Assembly (NCBI GenBank): GCA_023053575.1
Contig: JAKZAP010000018.1
Location: forward strand, 1,240,001-1,304,000
DNA: 64,000 nt
Origin: Branchinecta lynchi
Taxonomy: Eukaryota > Arthropoda > Branchiopoda > Anostraca > Branchinectidae
Reading direction: 5' to 3'
Shown: in pieces, positions 1 through 11,899 of the stretch
Position numbering within the stretch: position 1 is the first letter of the stretch
Layout: each line of letters opens with the position of its first letter
Notes under the pieces: generated by a model
Database searches by the model: none
What the model saw: the letters and a program-made list of their open reading frames with translations, nothing else
What the model was told of the DNA's origin: nothing
Position numbers and translations under genes: made by a program

Positions 1-235
1 TGGCAGGAAGTTTTTGTCAAAACAGATATGACTTATAGGGGTAAACACACATGCTGAATCCAAATCCCAACTTGGTTTTCTCAGGTGATTAGCTATTTGG
101 CCTTAATCTGTTTCTGAATTTTAATTGTAAAATGTTCAAGGAGTCTGGCGAAGACTGGATCTGGCTAAGACAAGACCCAGTTGTCTGGATCAGATATTGA
201 ATTTTTGGGATCCCATCGAAACCTTTGGTCTTGTT
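1..235 (+). repeat. family A repeat, 3' part
   Basis: Matches 4101-4320 nearly base for base (GGCAGGAAGTTTT, ACACATGCTGAATCC) and ends with the family A terminus GGGATCCCATCGAAACC followed by TTTGGTCTTGTT. The left part lies outside the window. Confidence 0.85.
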
Positions 236-245
236 TCTTCTTCAA

Positions 246-467
246 GGCTGGAATTCCTTTTTTCTTTTTTGGCATCATGCCACGGGCTAATTGGACCAAT
301 CACGATACAGAGATTCGTAGTTACCAAGCTTAGTACGCTCCCGAGCATTGTAAGCAGTTAGTTACTATTTCGAGAAGGTTGGATCGGTCAGCGTAGTAAC
401 TTTTGACCAGGTTGGAACTAAAATAGTAACTGATAGCTACTATTGTTAGAAGGGTGGAACACGCTCA
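246..467 (+). mobile_element. MITE with GAGCGTGTTCCACCC ends, left end lost
   Basis: Matches the complete copy at 59164-59410 over about 220 bp, sharing blocks such as CATGCCACG.GCTAAT and GTCAGCGTAGTAACTTTT. It keeps the right terminus GGGTGGAACACGCTC. The left end is replaced by the neighbouring family A copy. Confidence 0.7.
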
Positions 468-1414
468 TAGTAACCTTTGGGCGTTGTGTCATCAACGGAG
501 AAGTTTGGCCGGATATTATCAGAGAGTCTGGGTTATGTCTTTTATTCATTTTATTTTCATTTTGTTCAGTACAAAAAATCTGATGGTGAATGTATAGGTA
601 TAATAAAGGGAATACGCATTCAAAAACGATACTGCAGCCGCCGAAGCTTGTAGAGGCCATGTGCCTTATTTTTGCATTATATTATTATTATTATTATTAT
701 TAAGCTTGTACAGGCTTAATCACTATGCTACAAATATGGAATCGCGCCTTGACCAGCGCAAATCAATGAACCAAATAAAAGAAAGAAAATAGGAAAATGG
801 AAATATTTATTTCAACCCTATAAATTCAAGATAAATCTTAAACAAACAGGACAAGATTTTTCAGATACTATATCAGATGTAGCACTGTAACACCCCAGCA
901 GGTTGGCTAACTGGCGTATCGGTCCGAGCTTTGTATACTTTACGTCCCCAGTTTCAGTGAAATTAACGGGCAGATAGACGCCTATGTGTTTCAAAGTATA
1001 ATCGCAAGACCTGTCCTTATTACCATTGATAGTAGTGACGTGTTCGCCGAAAAGCTCTATATTGGTTCAACCGGCTCATGAGAAGAAACTGCTGTACGCC
1101 GTTTCACCGCAACAGGTATTAACGGCTGGACCGAAATTACCGCAAACACTTCTTCCGATTCTGGGTTGCATTTGTCCGTTAAGTTTAAACCACATAACGG
1201 AATGTGTATTAATGTTTAATGTATTTATAGTTTGGCGTCACAAATAAAAAAACTTGAACTTGACAAATTATAATTAAAGATTTCCTTTTAAAGAACGCAC
1301 AGAATGTTTTCACACAATGTTCTGTGAAAGGTTTTATTTGGAGTGGTTGATAGTGATGAATGATGGGGATTGTCCAAATTCTGGATGAAAGCATTTACGA
1401 TTTCTCAGGGAATA
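468..1414. other. no gene seen; (ATT)n at 676-702
   Basis: AT-rich sequence with short stop-broken frames only. The ATT microsatellite followed by AAGCTTGTACAGGC resembles the tail of an antisense LINE or SINE, as at 62557, but the body is not recognisable. Confidence 0.5.
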
Positions 1415-1557
1415 ATTGTAAAAACATTGTAAATAGACACAAAGATTTTTACATATATATTTTTAACACGCACATTTTAATATTCGTTATTTTATTTTTA
1501 TTTGTATGTCGTTCAGTCTGCATCTTTCTTCTGGTTTTTAGTTATCTGTCGTTGTCT
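1415..1557 (-). repeat. family C fragment, inverted
   Basis: Reverse complement of the family C interior at 43180-43315: both read CTTCTGGTTTTTAGTTA, GTCGTTCAGTC and ATTTTATTTTTAT. It stops abruptly at the hAT-like end at 1559. Confidence 0.7.
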
Positions 1558-1558
1558 G

Positions 1559-3450
1559 CAGGGGCGTCGCAAGTGCATTTTCGGTGGGGGGGGGGGGGGG
1601 GTGCAGAGCCAAAATTTTACCGAATCCTAGAACTAAGAATTCGAGCTTTACATTATGGAACAAACACAATTACGTAGGAAGAGTAACAATAAAAGGCAGC
1701 ATGAACGACGATAAGCCAACTATCAGGCGGCGTTTTGGCGAAGCCCACATGGAGAATATATTGCCGGGCGTGATTGCAGTAATAGCTACCATCTATTATA
1801 GCCAACAGAAAATTAAATCGAGTGCCGCTGGCAAAAATTTTCGAAATCCATTTTTGTTTTGTTTTTGTAGGCTCAAATTTAACTGCTTCTCTTACAAATT
1901 CTATCATTTACCGTTGACGAAATATCGAGACTCTAAGAAGTTCCAGAAAACGGATGGAACGACGTTCCGGCAGCAGCAGCAACTGTAGGCTAGTCAATAT
2001 ACTACCTATGATCACATAAAGTGAGCCTTTTTCCTTTGCCTTTTTCCTGCCAAATTTAATATCCATCCAAACTCTAGCTTTTAATGTTTCGAAATCTCAA
2101 TCCTAAAACTGGCTTAAACCCCCCTCAAATGACGCGCCCTTCCACAAAATAGAGAATATTACGAAAAGTGCTGCAGGCGGAATTTTACAAATATTTATGA
2201 TTAGATATTCTTTTTGCGATCCAACATAATCGATGATATCACAGATCATTCCTTTTGTTTGCGACCAGTGCTTCACTCGACCTCTTCTAAGTTTCGAGGT
2301 TTGTGGTAACCAGTGGTAACTTCCGAATCCTGGCAATTACAACGAATAAGTTACCGAATCCCAGTTATTATACCGAATAAGTTTAGACCGATAGCGTGTT
2401 TGGGATTCTGTATAACTACCGTATCCCTGTTATTATACCGAATTGTTTTGGTATCGAAAGACTACCGAACAATATTTTTGTCCAGCCCTTTTGAATGAAA
2501 TATTGAGAGTTTTTGAAGACCAGGAAAAACAAAAGTGGGTTGGTATAATATCTTCATCGGAAACCCTGTTAAATTACAGAAAGATTAAAACAGTGTACGA
2601 ATCTGAGTTTTATTTTAAGCTTAATTTGCCTGCTACTTATTTGAGGTACTGGATCCAATTGAGAGCTAATTGTCTACCACTGCACGGTAGAAATAAAGTT
2701 TTCGATAGGAAGGCGAGAATCCCAAATAGGAATTATTCATGCCCTCTGTGTGGACGAGAAGAGGAGGACATTGGTCATTTCTTGAGTCGGTGCCAAGAGC
2801 TTTCAAGCATCCGTAGGGAGGTTTTTGGGGTTGCGATCCCCCTACTCCCTGGTATTCTGAAGTGTACTTCTGCTCAATCTATTAGTAGGGTTGGCCGTTA
2901 CATAAGTAGAGCGTTGGAAGCTAGAAAGATTTTTGTTGATTAGATTAATTATCCTTTTTCCGTGTATATGTATCTTTTTGTGTTGAACGTGTATATGGCC
3001 CTCGGGCTTTTTTCAATACAATTATTATTATTATTATTATTCGGTATAGCCTACTTTCGTCGAAACTGGAATAAAGTCAGGATTTGTGGTTAACTTCCTA
3101 ATCCTGTAAATTATACTGAATAATTACCGAATCCCAATCATGATACCGAATAATTTCGAACCAGTAGCTTATTCGGGAGTCTGTGTAACTACGGAATCTC
3201 CATAAATATACCGAATAGTTCCGGCATCAAAAAATTACCAAATGATTTCAGAAAATTCTCTCACCAAATTCGTGATAACTACCGAATACTGGCAATTATA
3301 CCGAATCCCGATCATTATACCAAAGAGATTTTGTACAGATAGCCTATTTAGGATTCTTTATACTACCGAATCCCCGTAAATCGAACAAATACCGAACAAT
3401 TTTAGTAAAATTGTGGGCCCCCGGCCCAAAATCTACCGAATCCTTGTGAC
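1559..3450 (+). mobile_element. hAT-like non-autonomous element with ACCGAATCC-rich body
   Basis: The left end is CAGGGGCGTCGCAAG with a G-tract from about nt 28; the right end is CTTGTGACGCCC, giving imperfect inverted termini GGGCGTC(G/A)CAAG. The interior carries about three diverged units of roughly 180 bp (2299-2475, 3092-3265, 3266-3400) built from TACCGAATCC and TTATTATACCGAATA. A LINE (2476-3042) interrupts it. 1650-2290 holds nothing I recognise. No 8-bp target duplication is evident. Confidence 0.55.
2476..3042 (+). mobile_element. LINE 3' end: C-terminal segment of a reverse-transcriptase polyprotein
   Basis: The open frame to 2943 encodes the last ~155 residues, including CPLCGREEEDIGHFLSRC (CX2CX8HX4C, a zinc knuckle typical of non-LTR retrotransposon C-termini). 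The stop is followed by a short 3' UTR with ATGGCCCTCGGGCTTTTTT and an (ATT)n tail at 3021-3042. It is 5'-truncated and inserted into the ACCGAATCC repeat. The antisense element at 47447-48395 belongs to the same type. Confidence 0.85.
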
Positions 3451-3464
3451 GCCCGCATCGTTAT

Positions 3465-4320
3465 TGGGATCCCAAAACGTAAGTAACGGGATACCTATGA
3501 TTTTGTAAAAAGTTGTCCTTCTGTCCGTCCGTCGTTAGCACGATACCTCTTGAAGGGGTTGAGCTATATGTCTGTTCAAAGTAAAAGTTTTATTGGAAGT
3601 TGAGTAGATGTTCGATTTAAGGGTAGGAGAACATGCTGAACTTGATAGTGAAAACGATTTTCTCGCCAGACAAGTAGTTCACCCGGAATCCGGCCAAAAC
3701 CGGAAAGTTTGTTAAAAGTAAAACTTTAATTTGGAGTTGATTGGATGTTCGATTTAGCGGTAAGAAGACATGCTGAAGACTTGTGTGAAAACAATTTTCT
3801 ACCCAGGCAAGTAGTTCGCCCGGAATCCGGCCAAAACCGGAAGAAGTTAAAGTTATTATTTTTAGTTGATTAGATATCCGGTTTAGGGGTAAGAAGAGAT
3901 GCTAAATCCGTGTATGAAAGTCATTTTTACCCGGACATATAGTTGGATCAGAATCCGGCTGGAGTCATAAAATTTTTATTTTAAGTTAATTAGATGTTCA
4001 GTATTGGGGAAAGGAGATACACTTGGTTCGTTTCTGAGCTTTCCCTTTTCGCCCGACAAGTAGTTCCGGAATTCGGCTGAAACCGGGAAATTGGCTGAAG
4101 TGGCAGGAAGTTTTCGTCAAAATAGATATGACTTGTAGGGGTATACACACATGCTGAATCCATATCTGAACTTGGTTTTCTCAGATGAGTAGCTATTTGG
4201 CCTTAATCTGTTTCTGAATTTTAATAGTAAAAATGTTCAAGGAGTCTGTCGAAGACAAGACCCAATTGTCTGGATCAAATATTGAGTTTTTAGGATCCCA
4301 TCGAAACCTTTGGTCTTGTT
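3465..4320 (+). repeat. family A repeat, near full length
   Basis: Starts GGGATCCCAAAACGTAAGT, has the GTCCGTCCGTCG block, then successive ~135-bp units each beginning GGGGTAAGAAGACATGCTGA-like and containing GCCCGGAATCCGGCCAAAACC. Ends GGATCCCATCGAAACC then TTTGGTCTTGTT. No protein-coding capacity seen. Confidence 0.85.
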
Positions 4321-5062
4321 TTTAAAGCTATGAGGCAATCGATTTATGGGTAAGTAGACATGCTGAATCCGGGTGTTAAAATTATTTTCTCGCCGGACAA
4401 GTAGTTCACCAGGAATCCGGCAAAACCGAAAAATTTGTGAAAAGTTAAAGTAATCTGAAGTTGATTAGAGGTTTCATTTAGGGCTGAGGAGACATGCTGA
4501 ATCCAAATATTAAAATTAGTTTCTTGCCGGAGAAGTATTTGGCCCGGATTCCGGCCACAGACGGAAATTTAGCATGCACCTTTTAAAACCAGTGATATGT
4601 CGATATAGGGTGAGGAGACGCCGTTGCAGCTTCCGGACCTACTAAAGGTCGATTAGAGATTCGGTATCGGGGTAAGGAGACATGCTGAATCCAAATTTGA
4701 GCTTCATTTCCTTGACGAATAGGCTTGCAAAGTCTGCCAAAACCCAGAAATTTGGATCGAAAGGTTCGCCTCTCAATGTCACCGGCTCTTTTGCTCTGCA
4801 TGCAGTTCGCCGAGAGTAGCGTAGGGTACTGCTAAAAGGAGGAATTTGGTCCAGTGGTTAAATTGGTCTGAAGACGGTTAGAGATGAGATGTTCTAGTAA
4901 ACATGCATGCGTTATCCATATCTGGACTTGGTTATAGGTTGTAGGAAAATGTTAAAGGGGTTCGGTGAAGACCGGAAATCTATAAGATTGGCATGTCTGG
5001 ATCAAGCAGTTCAGTAAATATTGAATATTTGGGATCCCATCGAAGCCTTTGGTTGCTCTGTT
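4321..5062 (+). repeat. family A repeat, second adjoining copy lacking its 5' block
   Basis: Carries internal units (CATGCTGAATCC, GCCCGGATTCCGGCCA) and the terminal GGGATCCCATCGAAGCC. It lies directly after the previous copy, so the two make an 1.6-kb tandem block. Confidence 0.75.
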
Positions 5063-5064
5063 TG

Positions 5065-5371
5065 TATTGTGGTGGATTTTATAATTTAGTTTGTTTTTTC
5101 GCTTAGGACGGTTTGACGGAAGTATAACCGAAATATCGGAAATTATAGTTTTATATTTTAGAATTTGAAGTTGGAGATACTGCACAGAAAACTCTCGGGT
5201 ACGGCTTATGCGCGCCTATCCCCTCACCACCGTCTTATCCGTTTCTTTCTTTGATTTTATGTATATTTCTTTTTCTTTGTTTGTGTTTCTTTATTTATTC
5301 CTACTCCACCATACTTCATGTATCGTGTGGGTGATAAATAAATAGAATTAAATCAAATTTGATCAAGAAAA
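5065..5371 (-). repeat. family C fragment and a LINE-tail-like stretch
   Basis: 5065-5150 is the reverse complement of family C (GTGGTGGATTTTATAATTTAG, GACGGTTTG.CGGAAGT). 5190-5371 is T-rich and ends GATAAATAAATAGAATTAAATC, like the A-rich 3' tails of LINEs elsewhere in the window. Confidence 0.5.
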
Positions 5372-5712
5372 AACCGAAAATCACATTTTTCTATTTCTTT
5401 TGCGATGAATGGTCAGCTTGGCTTCACACGTTATATTCTGATTTCGTTTATAGCGATAGCAGTGCAATGAGGTTCATTTCTTTTAAGAAATGCGACGAAG
5501 AAGCTTTAGAGATTATCTGTAGCCTATATCAAGAATAAATAGTTTTATTCTTGCCTATATACGAGATCACTGGGATGAGTCAATTAATTTGTTCGAGTTC
5601 TTCTGGGCTTCGTAAGTACCTGACAGAAGAATGGTGGTCTAAGAATGGCGAAGTTTTTCCAAAATCCTATAGTAACAAAAGAAACTGATTTAGCAGTGCC
5701 AATTCATTTTGA
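5372..5712 (+). repeat. family F repeat, copy 1 of a direct pair
   Basis: Shares about 340 bp with 5874-6224, both from CGAAAATCACATTT through GGTCAGCTTGGCTTCA and GAAGAAGCTTTAGAGATTATC to AGTGCCAATTCATTTTGACC. The first ~100 bp matches the right end of family C. Confidence 0.85.
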
Positions 5713-5755
5713 CCATATAGTAGTCATATAGTACACCATATACCATAGTACAGTC

Positions 5756-5840
5756 AATCTAGCGTCAAATGTGACTTAACTTTGACGCTAGATTCACTGT
5801 AAGATACAATTTGTGCAACAAGAAATTGTTGCACAAATTG
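5756..5840. repeat. two adjacent perfect hairpins
   Basis: 5756-5794 has 14-bp perfect arms (AATCTAGCGTCAAA). 5807-5840 has 15-bp perfect arms (CAATTTGTGCAACAA) around a GAAA tetraloop. Confidence 0.85.
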
Positions 5841-5873
5841 CAACCAATTTTCATCTTAAGGGATAACTAGGTG

Positions 5874-6224
5874 ATCAAGAAATAAAACCAAAAATTACAT
5901 TTATCTATTTCTTTTGCGACGAATGGTCAGCTTGGCTTCAAACCTTATATTCTGATTTCGTTTATAGTGAATAGCAGTGCGATGAGGTTCATCTTTTTTA
6001 GAAATGCGACGAAGAAGCTTTAGAGATTATCAGTAGCCTATACCAAGAATAAATAGTTTTATTTTTGCCTATATACGAGATCACTGGGATGAGTTAATTA
6101 ATTTGTTCGAGTTCTTCTGGGCTTCGAGGGTACCTGACATAAGGACGGTTGTCTAAGAATGGCGAAGTTGTACCAAATCCTATAGTAACAACAGAAATGA
6201 TTTTAGCCCTGCCAATTGATTTTG
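5874..6224 (+). repeat. family F repeat, copy 2 of a direct pair
   Basis: Direct duplicate of 5372-5712, separated from it by two adjacent hairpins (5756-5840). Confidence 0.85.
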
Positions 6225-6240
6225 ACCGCAGAAATAATGT

Positions 6241-6615
6241 TTTAGCAGATACCCGGGAACACTGCCGACTGTATCACTTTGTCGACCTGACAAATAATCG
6301 CCTTTTCCCTAATGCGACTGGCCTATGACGACACGACGACTTCTTTCATACATTATGCATTTTATTCGCACGAAATATCTCACTTCAGATGCTACACACG
6401 AGGGGTTGTCCACTCCCCGGCACCTGCTGTGCACCCTTTCCCGAGAGCGGTTAACACCTCGGCCACGTAGCCTTGGGAATCTTGTGAACTAGAAAGGGAT
6501 TTTTAGAATAGAAGAAGTTGCTTAGTTCTATAAGTTAGTTTATTTATAAATTTTCGTTGGTTATGGCCCATGGCCCACGGGCTTTTTTGGTAATATATTT
6601 TATTCTGTTCTATGC
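6241..6615 (+). mobile_element. LINE 3' end fragment
   Basis: The reading ERLTPRPRSLGNLVN to a stop near 6491 resembles the C-terminal tail of the window's LINEs, and the 3' UTR has GGCCCATGGCCCACGGGCTT like other LINE tails at 2995 and 47500. Heavily truncated. Confidence 0.5.
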
Positions 6616-7289
6616 TCGGAGTTGTGTCCCCTCGTTTGTTAATTAGTACAAGTCAGAGTATTTTGTTTTATTTTATGAATATCTTATTTTATTTTATGAA
6701 TATTTTATTAGTTGTATTACGTAATTGACCACATACTTACAAGACATAATGCCGCAAATTTGGATTTGCATAGTAGAATTTAATAATCAAATAAAACCTC
6801 GAAAGTCATGTTCATCAGTTTCTTTTGAAACAATTAAGGAACAAACTTCGGTTATACAGTTACATTACAGCACGAATTAAACTTCATTACTAACCTACCG
6901 GCGCCCTGCCGCCCGTTTCAGCGTTTCGTCTCATATGTGATGATAAAATTCGTGATAACTGCAAGCGATTTAGACTGAAGATCAGAAGCCTAGTTGTAAC
7001 TCCTAGCTCAGAAGTGGTTTGAAGGGCTTGGGCGTGGGAGGTGAGTATCTTAAAATATACGACTGGCAGACAGAAGGCCCAAGAGTCATACCAGTTAGAA
7101 ACAATAGCCAAGAAACACAGCACTATATCCGCAAAACTGTGTATCAGACAGAATGAAAATGAGCGCCGCATCGGAAATTTTTGAAGTAGGCCATGATATT
7201 TTTTGGGCAAAACGCTACTTCCCCGCAACAAAAGCTATATAGCTTTCAATGCGGCCCAAGCTCCGAAATTCCAAGCCTAAAATCTGAAT
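6616..7289. other. no gene seen
   Basis: AT-rich, with a short direct repeat TTATTTTATTTTATGAATAT near 6662-6700. A 113-codon minus-strand frame (6890-7231) has no recognisable motif. Confidence 0.4.
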
Positions 7290-7526
7290 GAAACTAGACC
7301 TACGTTGCCCGGGCAACGTGAAGTGTTGCGGCAACCTTTGTCCGGCTTCGCCGGCTAAAGTGTTGCGAGAGCAACACTTTGGCTTTGTTTCTTCGCTGTC
7401 GGTTAAATGCTGAAATTGTCAACTTATCGAAGCTTTTAAAACGGTATGATCTAAAAAGAATAATCACATCATCAAAAGCTGTTCTTTAGCGTTGTAAAAC
7501 CAACAACAAAACAATATCGGAAGAAG

Positions 7527-10300
7527 GCTATCCGTAACGTTTAAAATACCATAGATGACACTATTAATTATTACAAAACTACCTTATTGTTTTAAATTAC
7601 CGTATCGTTTGTACCCGTTGCGTAAACAGTTAATCCTAGGTTATAGCGATAGACCATCGATACAAACTTTCTTACTGTCATATTTACAGAAATCGAATAC
7701 AATGTGCACCAATTTTCAAAAATTTCTAGCCCCCTCGTCAACCGATTCTTACTTACAAGTCCGTCTCCCGTGATTGACATCAAATTCACCGGAAACAAAT
7801 AATGGATACACCAGCTATCAAAAGTTGCACTCCCCTCATCGCTGAAGATGATTATAGCATAAAAGCCGATTATTACTTACAAGTCCCATGCATGTCTTAC
7901 AATTGGGAACAAAATTGTTCTTACCATCGAATACACCTGAGACAAATAACAGGTATACCAACTAGCAAAAGCTGCAAACTCCTCGTTGCCGAAGATGATT
8001 ATGAGCTAACAGTCGACTGTTGCTTACAGTCGACTGTTGCTTACAAGTCCCTTACATGTCTCACAACTGGTATCGCCTATTTTTGGTTTCAGTGTGTACC
8101 TTACTCCTGAAGTTGTCAACCCCTTGAAACTTTCAAACTGGTTTATCTCATGAAGGATTTTTGTTCAAAAAACTGGATGGCATATATTTTGATCAGCTCT
8201 TCAAGGGCTATCGATTGCCCTAACCACAACAAAAGCATATCGGAAAAAGGGACTAAATTGACTTTGCAGTCAGTTGAACTGCATCCTTTTCAATCGTAGA
8301 CATCGTGACGGATGAAAACTTGGAATAATATCCTATATAATCTAGTTGGTATTATAAAGCTATCCGTAACTTTTTAGGAATAAAATACCATAGATGACAC
8401 TCTTAATTATTACGAAACTACCTTGTTTTACATTACAGTATCGTTTGTACCCGTTGCGTTAACAGTAAATCCTAGGTTACAGCGATAGACCAACGATACA
8501 AACTTTCTTACCGTCATATTTATATAAATCGAATACAATGTGCAACAATTTGCACAAATTTCTAGCCCCTCGTGCACCGATTCTACTGACAAGTCCCTTT
8601 CCCGTGATAGACATCAAGTTCACCGGATAAAAATAATGGGTACACCGACTAGCAAAAGTTGCAAACCCCTCATCGCTGAAGATTTGTGTAGCATAACAGC
8701 CGATTATTACTTACAAGTCCCTTGCATGTTTTACATTTGGGAACCAAATTGTTCATCAAATGACAGGTACGCCAACTAGCGAGAGCGGCAAACCCCTCAT
8801 TGCCGAAGATGATTATGAGCTAACAGTCGCCTGTCGCGTACAAGTCCCCTAAATGTCTCACAACTGGTATCGCCTATTTTTGGTTTCAGTGGGTACCTTA
8901 CTACTGAAGTTGTCAACCCCTTGAAACTTTCAAACTGGTGTATCTCATAAAGGAATTTTTTTACCAAAAAATGGATGTCATATACTTTGATCAGCTCATC
9001 AGCGGCTATCGATTGTCGTCGAAGTTGAACTTTATCCTTTTCAATCGTATATATCGTGACGGATGAAAACTTGGAACAATATCTTATATAATCTAGTTGA
9101 TATTATAAAGCTATCCGTAACTTTTCAGGATTAAAATACCATAGATGACACTATTAATTATTACAAAATTACCTTATTGTTTTACATTACCGTATCGTTT
9201 GTACCCGTTGCGTAAACAGTTAATCCTAGGTTATAGCGATAGACCATCGATACAAACTTTCTTACTGTCATATTTACAGAAATCGAATACAATCTGCACC
9301 AATTTTCAAAAATGTCTAGCCCCTCGTGAACCGATTCTTACTTACAAGTCCGTCTCCCGTGATTGACATCAAATTCACCGGAAACAAATAATGGATATAC
9401 CAGCTATCAAAAGTTGCAAGCCCCTCATCGCTAAAGATGATTATAGCATAAGCTTTTTAAATGGGATGTTCTAAAAAAAATAATCATATGAAAGGTATTC
9501 TTCAGCGTTGTAAAAACAACAACAAAATAATATAGGAAGAAGGGACTAAATTAACTTTGCAGTCAGTTGTACTTTATCCTTTTCAATCGTAGACATCGTG
9601 ACGGATGAAAACTTGGAACAATATCTTATATAATCTAGTTGGTAATAGAAAGCTATCCGTAACTTTTCAGGATTAAAATACCATAGATGACACTATTAAT
9701 TATTATGAAACTACCTCATTGCTTTACATTTTCGTTTGTATCCGTTGTGTAAACAGTTAATCCTCGGTTACATTGATAGACCATCGACACAAACTTTCTT
9801 ACCGTCAGATTTATAGAAATCGAATACAATGTGCACCCATTTGCAAAAATTCCTAGCCCCTCGTGAACCGATTCCTACTTACAAGTCCCTCTCCCGTGAT
9901 ATACATTAAGTTAACCGGAAACAAATAATGGGTACACCAGCTAGCAAAAGCTGCAAACCCATCATCGCAGAAGATGATTGTAGCATAACAGCCGATTATT
10001 ACTTACAAGTCCCTTGCATATCTTACCATTGGGAACCAAATTGTTCTTACCATCGAATATACCGGAAACAAATAACAGGTATACCAACTAGCAAAAGCTG
10101 CAAACCCCTCATTACCGAAGATGATTATGGGCTAACAGTCGACTGTTGCTTAAAAGTCCCCTATATCATAACTGGTATCGCCTATTTTTGGTTTCAATGT
10201 ACCTTACTATGAAGTTGTCAACCCCTTTGAAATTTTCAAACTGGTGTATCTCATGAAGGAATTTTTGTACCAAAAAATGGATGACATATACTTTGATCAG
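7527..10300 (+). repeat. four tandem ~540-830-bp units inside family G
   Basis: Each unit opens with GCTATCCGTAAC and TACCATAGATGACACT, and most close with CACAACTGGTATCGCC-like sequence and TGAAGTTGTCAACCCC. Inside, a 147-bp (49-codon) subunit is repeated, giving open frames 7802-8110, 8540-8779 and 9928-10212 whose products share TSKSCKPLIAEDD and ADYYLQVP. The frames are short, lack a known fold and differ in length between units. Coding is possible but unproven. Confidence 0.7.
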
Positions 10301-11071
10301 CTCATCAATGGCTATCGATTGCCGTCGAAAAAAAAATTCTACCTGTCTTAGTTCAAAAGTTGACTTTTTTGCCGTAGGCCAACTTTCTAACGTCACGACT
10401 TAGAAAGGAGCAAAGGATAAGCTCTAGTTTCTTTAGCAATGAGAGAACTTTTAAAGTTTAAGAGGCACATCTGATACCGTTACTCTACCACAAACCAAAG
10501 TGCAAAAAAAAAAAAATATAAACTCAGCTGAAATCGTCGCAGACATGGACAGAAACAATAGATGGCAGCACTTTCGGACCCGTGGGAAAAAGCCACTTTT
10601 TTGTCTCTGTAGATTTTTCTATTTATCACTCAAAGAAGATATGTTGGCTGTGGGGCCGGGTAACTGCCGCATATATTTAACACTTATAGATTTTAGTCCA
10701 TCTTCAATTTGAAACTGGTGCCTGCCTGCTTGCGTGCTAGAACGGAGCTTTCCACTCGAAAGCAGAAACATCTTTTGATGAAACGAAAGGTTCGCTACAC
10801 AACTTCAGATAGTCCTCTCTGACATAGGCTATACAACTACACTTCACTTCGCAAACCGTAGGCTCTGGCTCGATGACAAGCAAAAACCATCCTTATTGGC
10901 CCCAGGCAAGAGTTCTACGGAGCTTTCCAAAATGTAATGTCATATTCATCAATCCGGCCTAAGGTCCACACTTTCCGTAAAAACCGCACAGGTTAGACCC
11001 TTCTCAGTTACCAGGAATAAAATGAAATCGGAGTCATAGGAAAAAAAAAAAAAAAAAAAAAAAACGAGGAC
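10301..11071. other. no gene seen; poly(A) run at 11041-11064
   Basis: Unique-looking sequence between the tandem units and the right border of family G. Short stop-broken frames only. Confidence 0.4.
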
Positions 11072-11099
11072 AAAACCAAAGTGTTGCTCTCGCAACACA

Positions 11100-11893
11100 A
11101 TGACGCGACTTTCCAGTAAATATAGCCTACGACGAAAGGCGCCGCATGCAAGTTCTGTGGTATCATGTGTGATCAGAACGCCTTTTCAGATCTCAAATGA
11201 AAGGAAGGGCCACTTAGCAGGACCTGCCCGTCTGTCTTTGTTCACGACGAATCAAGACAAATGTGAGACATTTAGCTGGAAGTTGGAAAATACTGATCAT
11301 CTAGAAAAAAAAATTGAAATGGAGTTGACTTGTTCTGAATTTATAGCTGAAACACAAAATAAAAATCAATTACTTGCTGCAATAATCAGACCCCTCATAA
11401 GATCTTCTCTCATTGATCATGAAACCGATTTAGTTTTAAACGTCGGACTGGAGAAAAATTCTTATCTAAATGGTTTTCTACTAAAATACAAAAGCTCTTT
11501 GCATGAAACTAACAAATTATTGTAAATGTACACCACCAGCAAAAACAACCTGAATTTTACTTGAATCGAGAGATATTAGTACACTACAGATCGTGTTAAA
11601 ACTTAGGTTAAAACTGTGTGCTGCAGGGTGAAATCATGATTTGACAACTGTCTGTTGTCGGTCATGGAAGCTTACATCTAACAATCATACTTCTAATTCT
11701 GACAAAATATGATTAAAAACCTTTGAACGACTAGAAATAGCCTGCCTCTCAAACCATACGACTGAGAATGCAGTTCCTGAAGTTTCAAACGCTCGAGAAG
11801 CCAGAACAGCCGACGCCTTCGTAACTAGCCTTACTGACTTATCCTGGCGTACTCCAGGCCCCCCATTTAGCTTTTCCGGGTGAACGACCGTTT
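11100..11893 (+). other. unassigned; contains a 141-codon open frame (11100-11525)
   Basis: The frame starts MTRLSSKYSLRRK right at the family G border and later reads as hydrophilic sequence. I recognise no domain, and no splice sites or neighbours support it. The remainder to 11893 is featureless. Confidence 0.15.
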
Positions 11894-11899
11894 TTGCTG

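Larger units (their letters stand above)
7290..11100. mobile_element. 3.8-kb element (family G) with hairpin-bearing inverted ends
   Basis: Left border: the perfect palindrome CGTTGCCCGGGCAACG, a CCGGCTTCGCCGG hairpin, then AGTGTTGCGAGAGCAACACT followed by TTGGCTTTGTT. Right border: AACAAAACCAAAG then TGTTGCTCTCGCAACA, i.e. the same hairpin inverted. The interior is four tandem units (7527-8358, 8359-9109, 9110-9651, 9652-10300) and a unique stretch to a poly(A) run at 11041. No transposase is seen, so it would be non-autonomous. Confidence 0.5.

Noticed and set aside
1584..1988. 134-codon plus-strand frame
   Set aside because: Starts in a poly(G) run inside the hAT-like element; no motif and an equally long antisense frame.
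3465..4320. Family A as a canonical Helitron
   Set aside because: No TC..CTRR termini and no 16-20-bp hairpin right before the end; the resemblance is only architectural.
3465..5062. CRISPR-like or satellite array
   Set aside because: The ~135-bp units are diverged, have no spacers and recur as an ordered dispersed element.
6890..7231. 113-codon minus-strand frame
   Set aside because: No domain, splice context or repeat-coded similarity.
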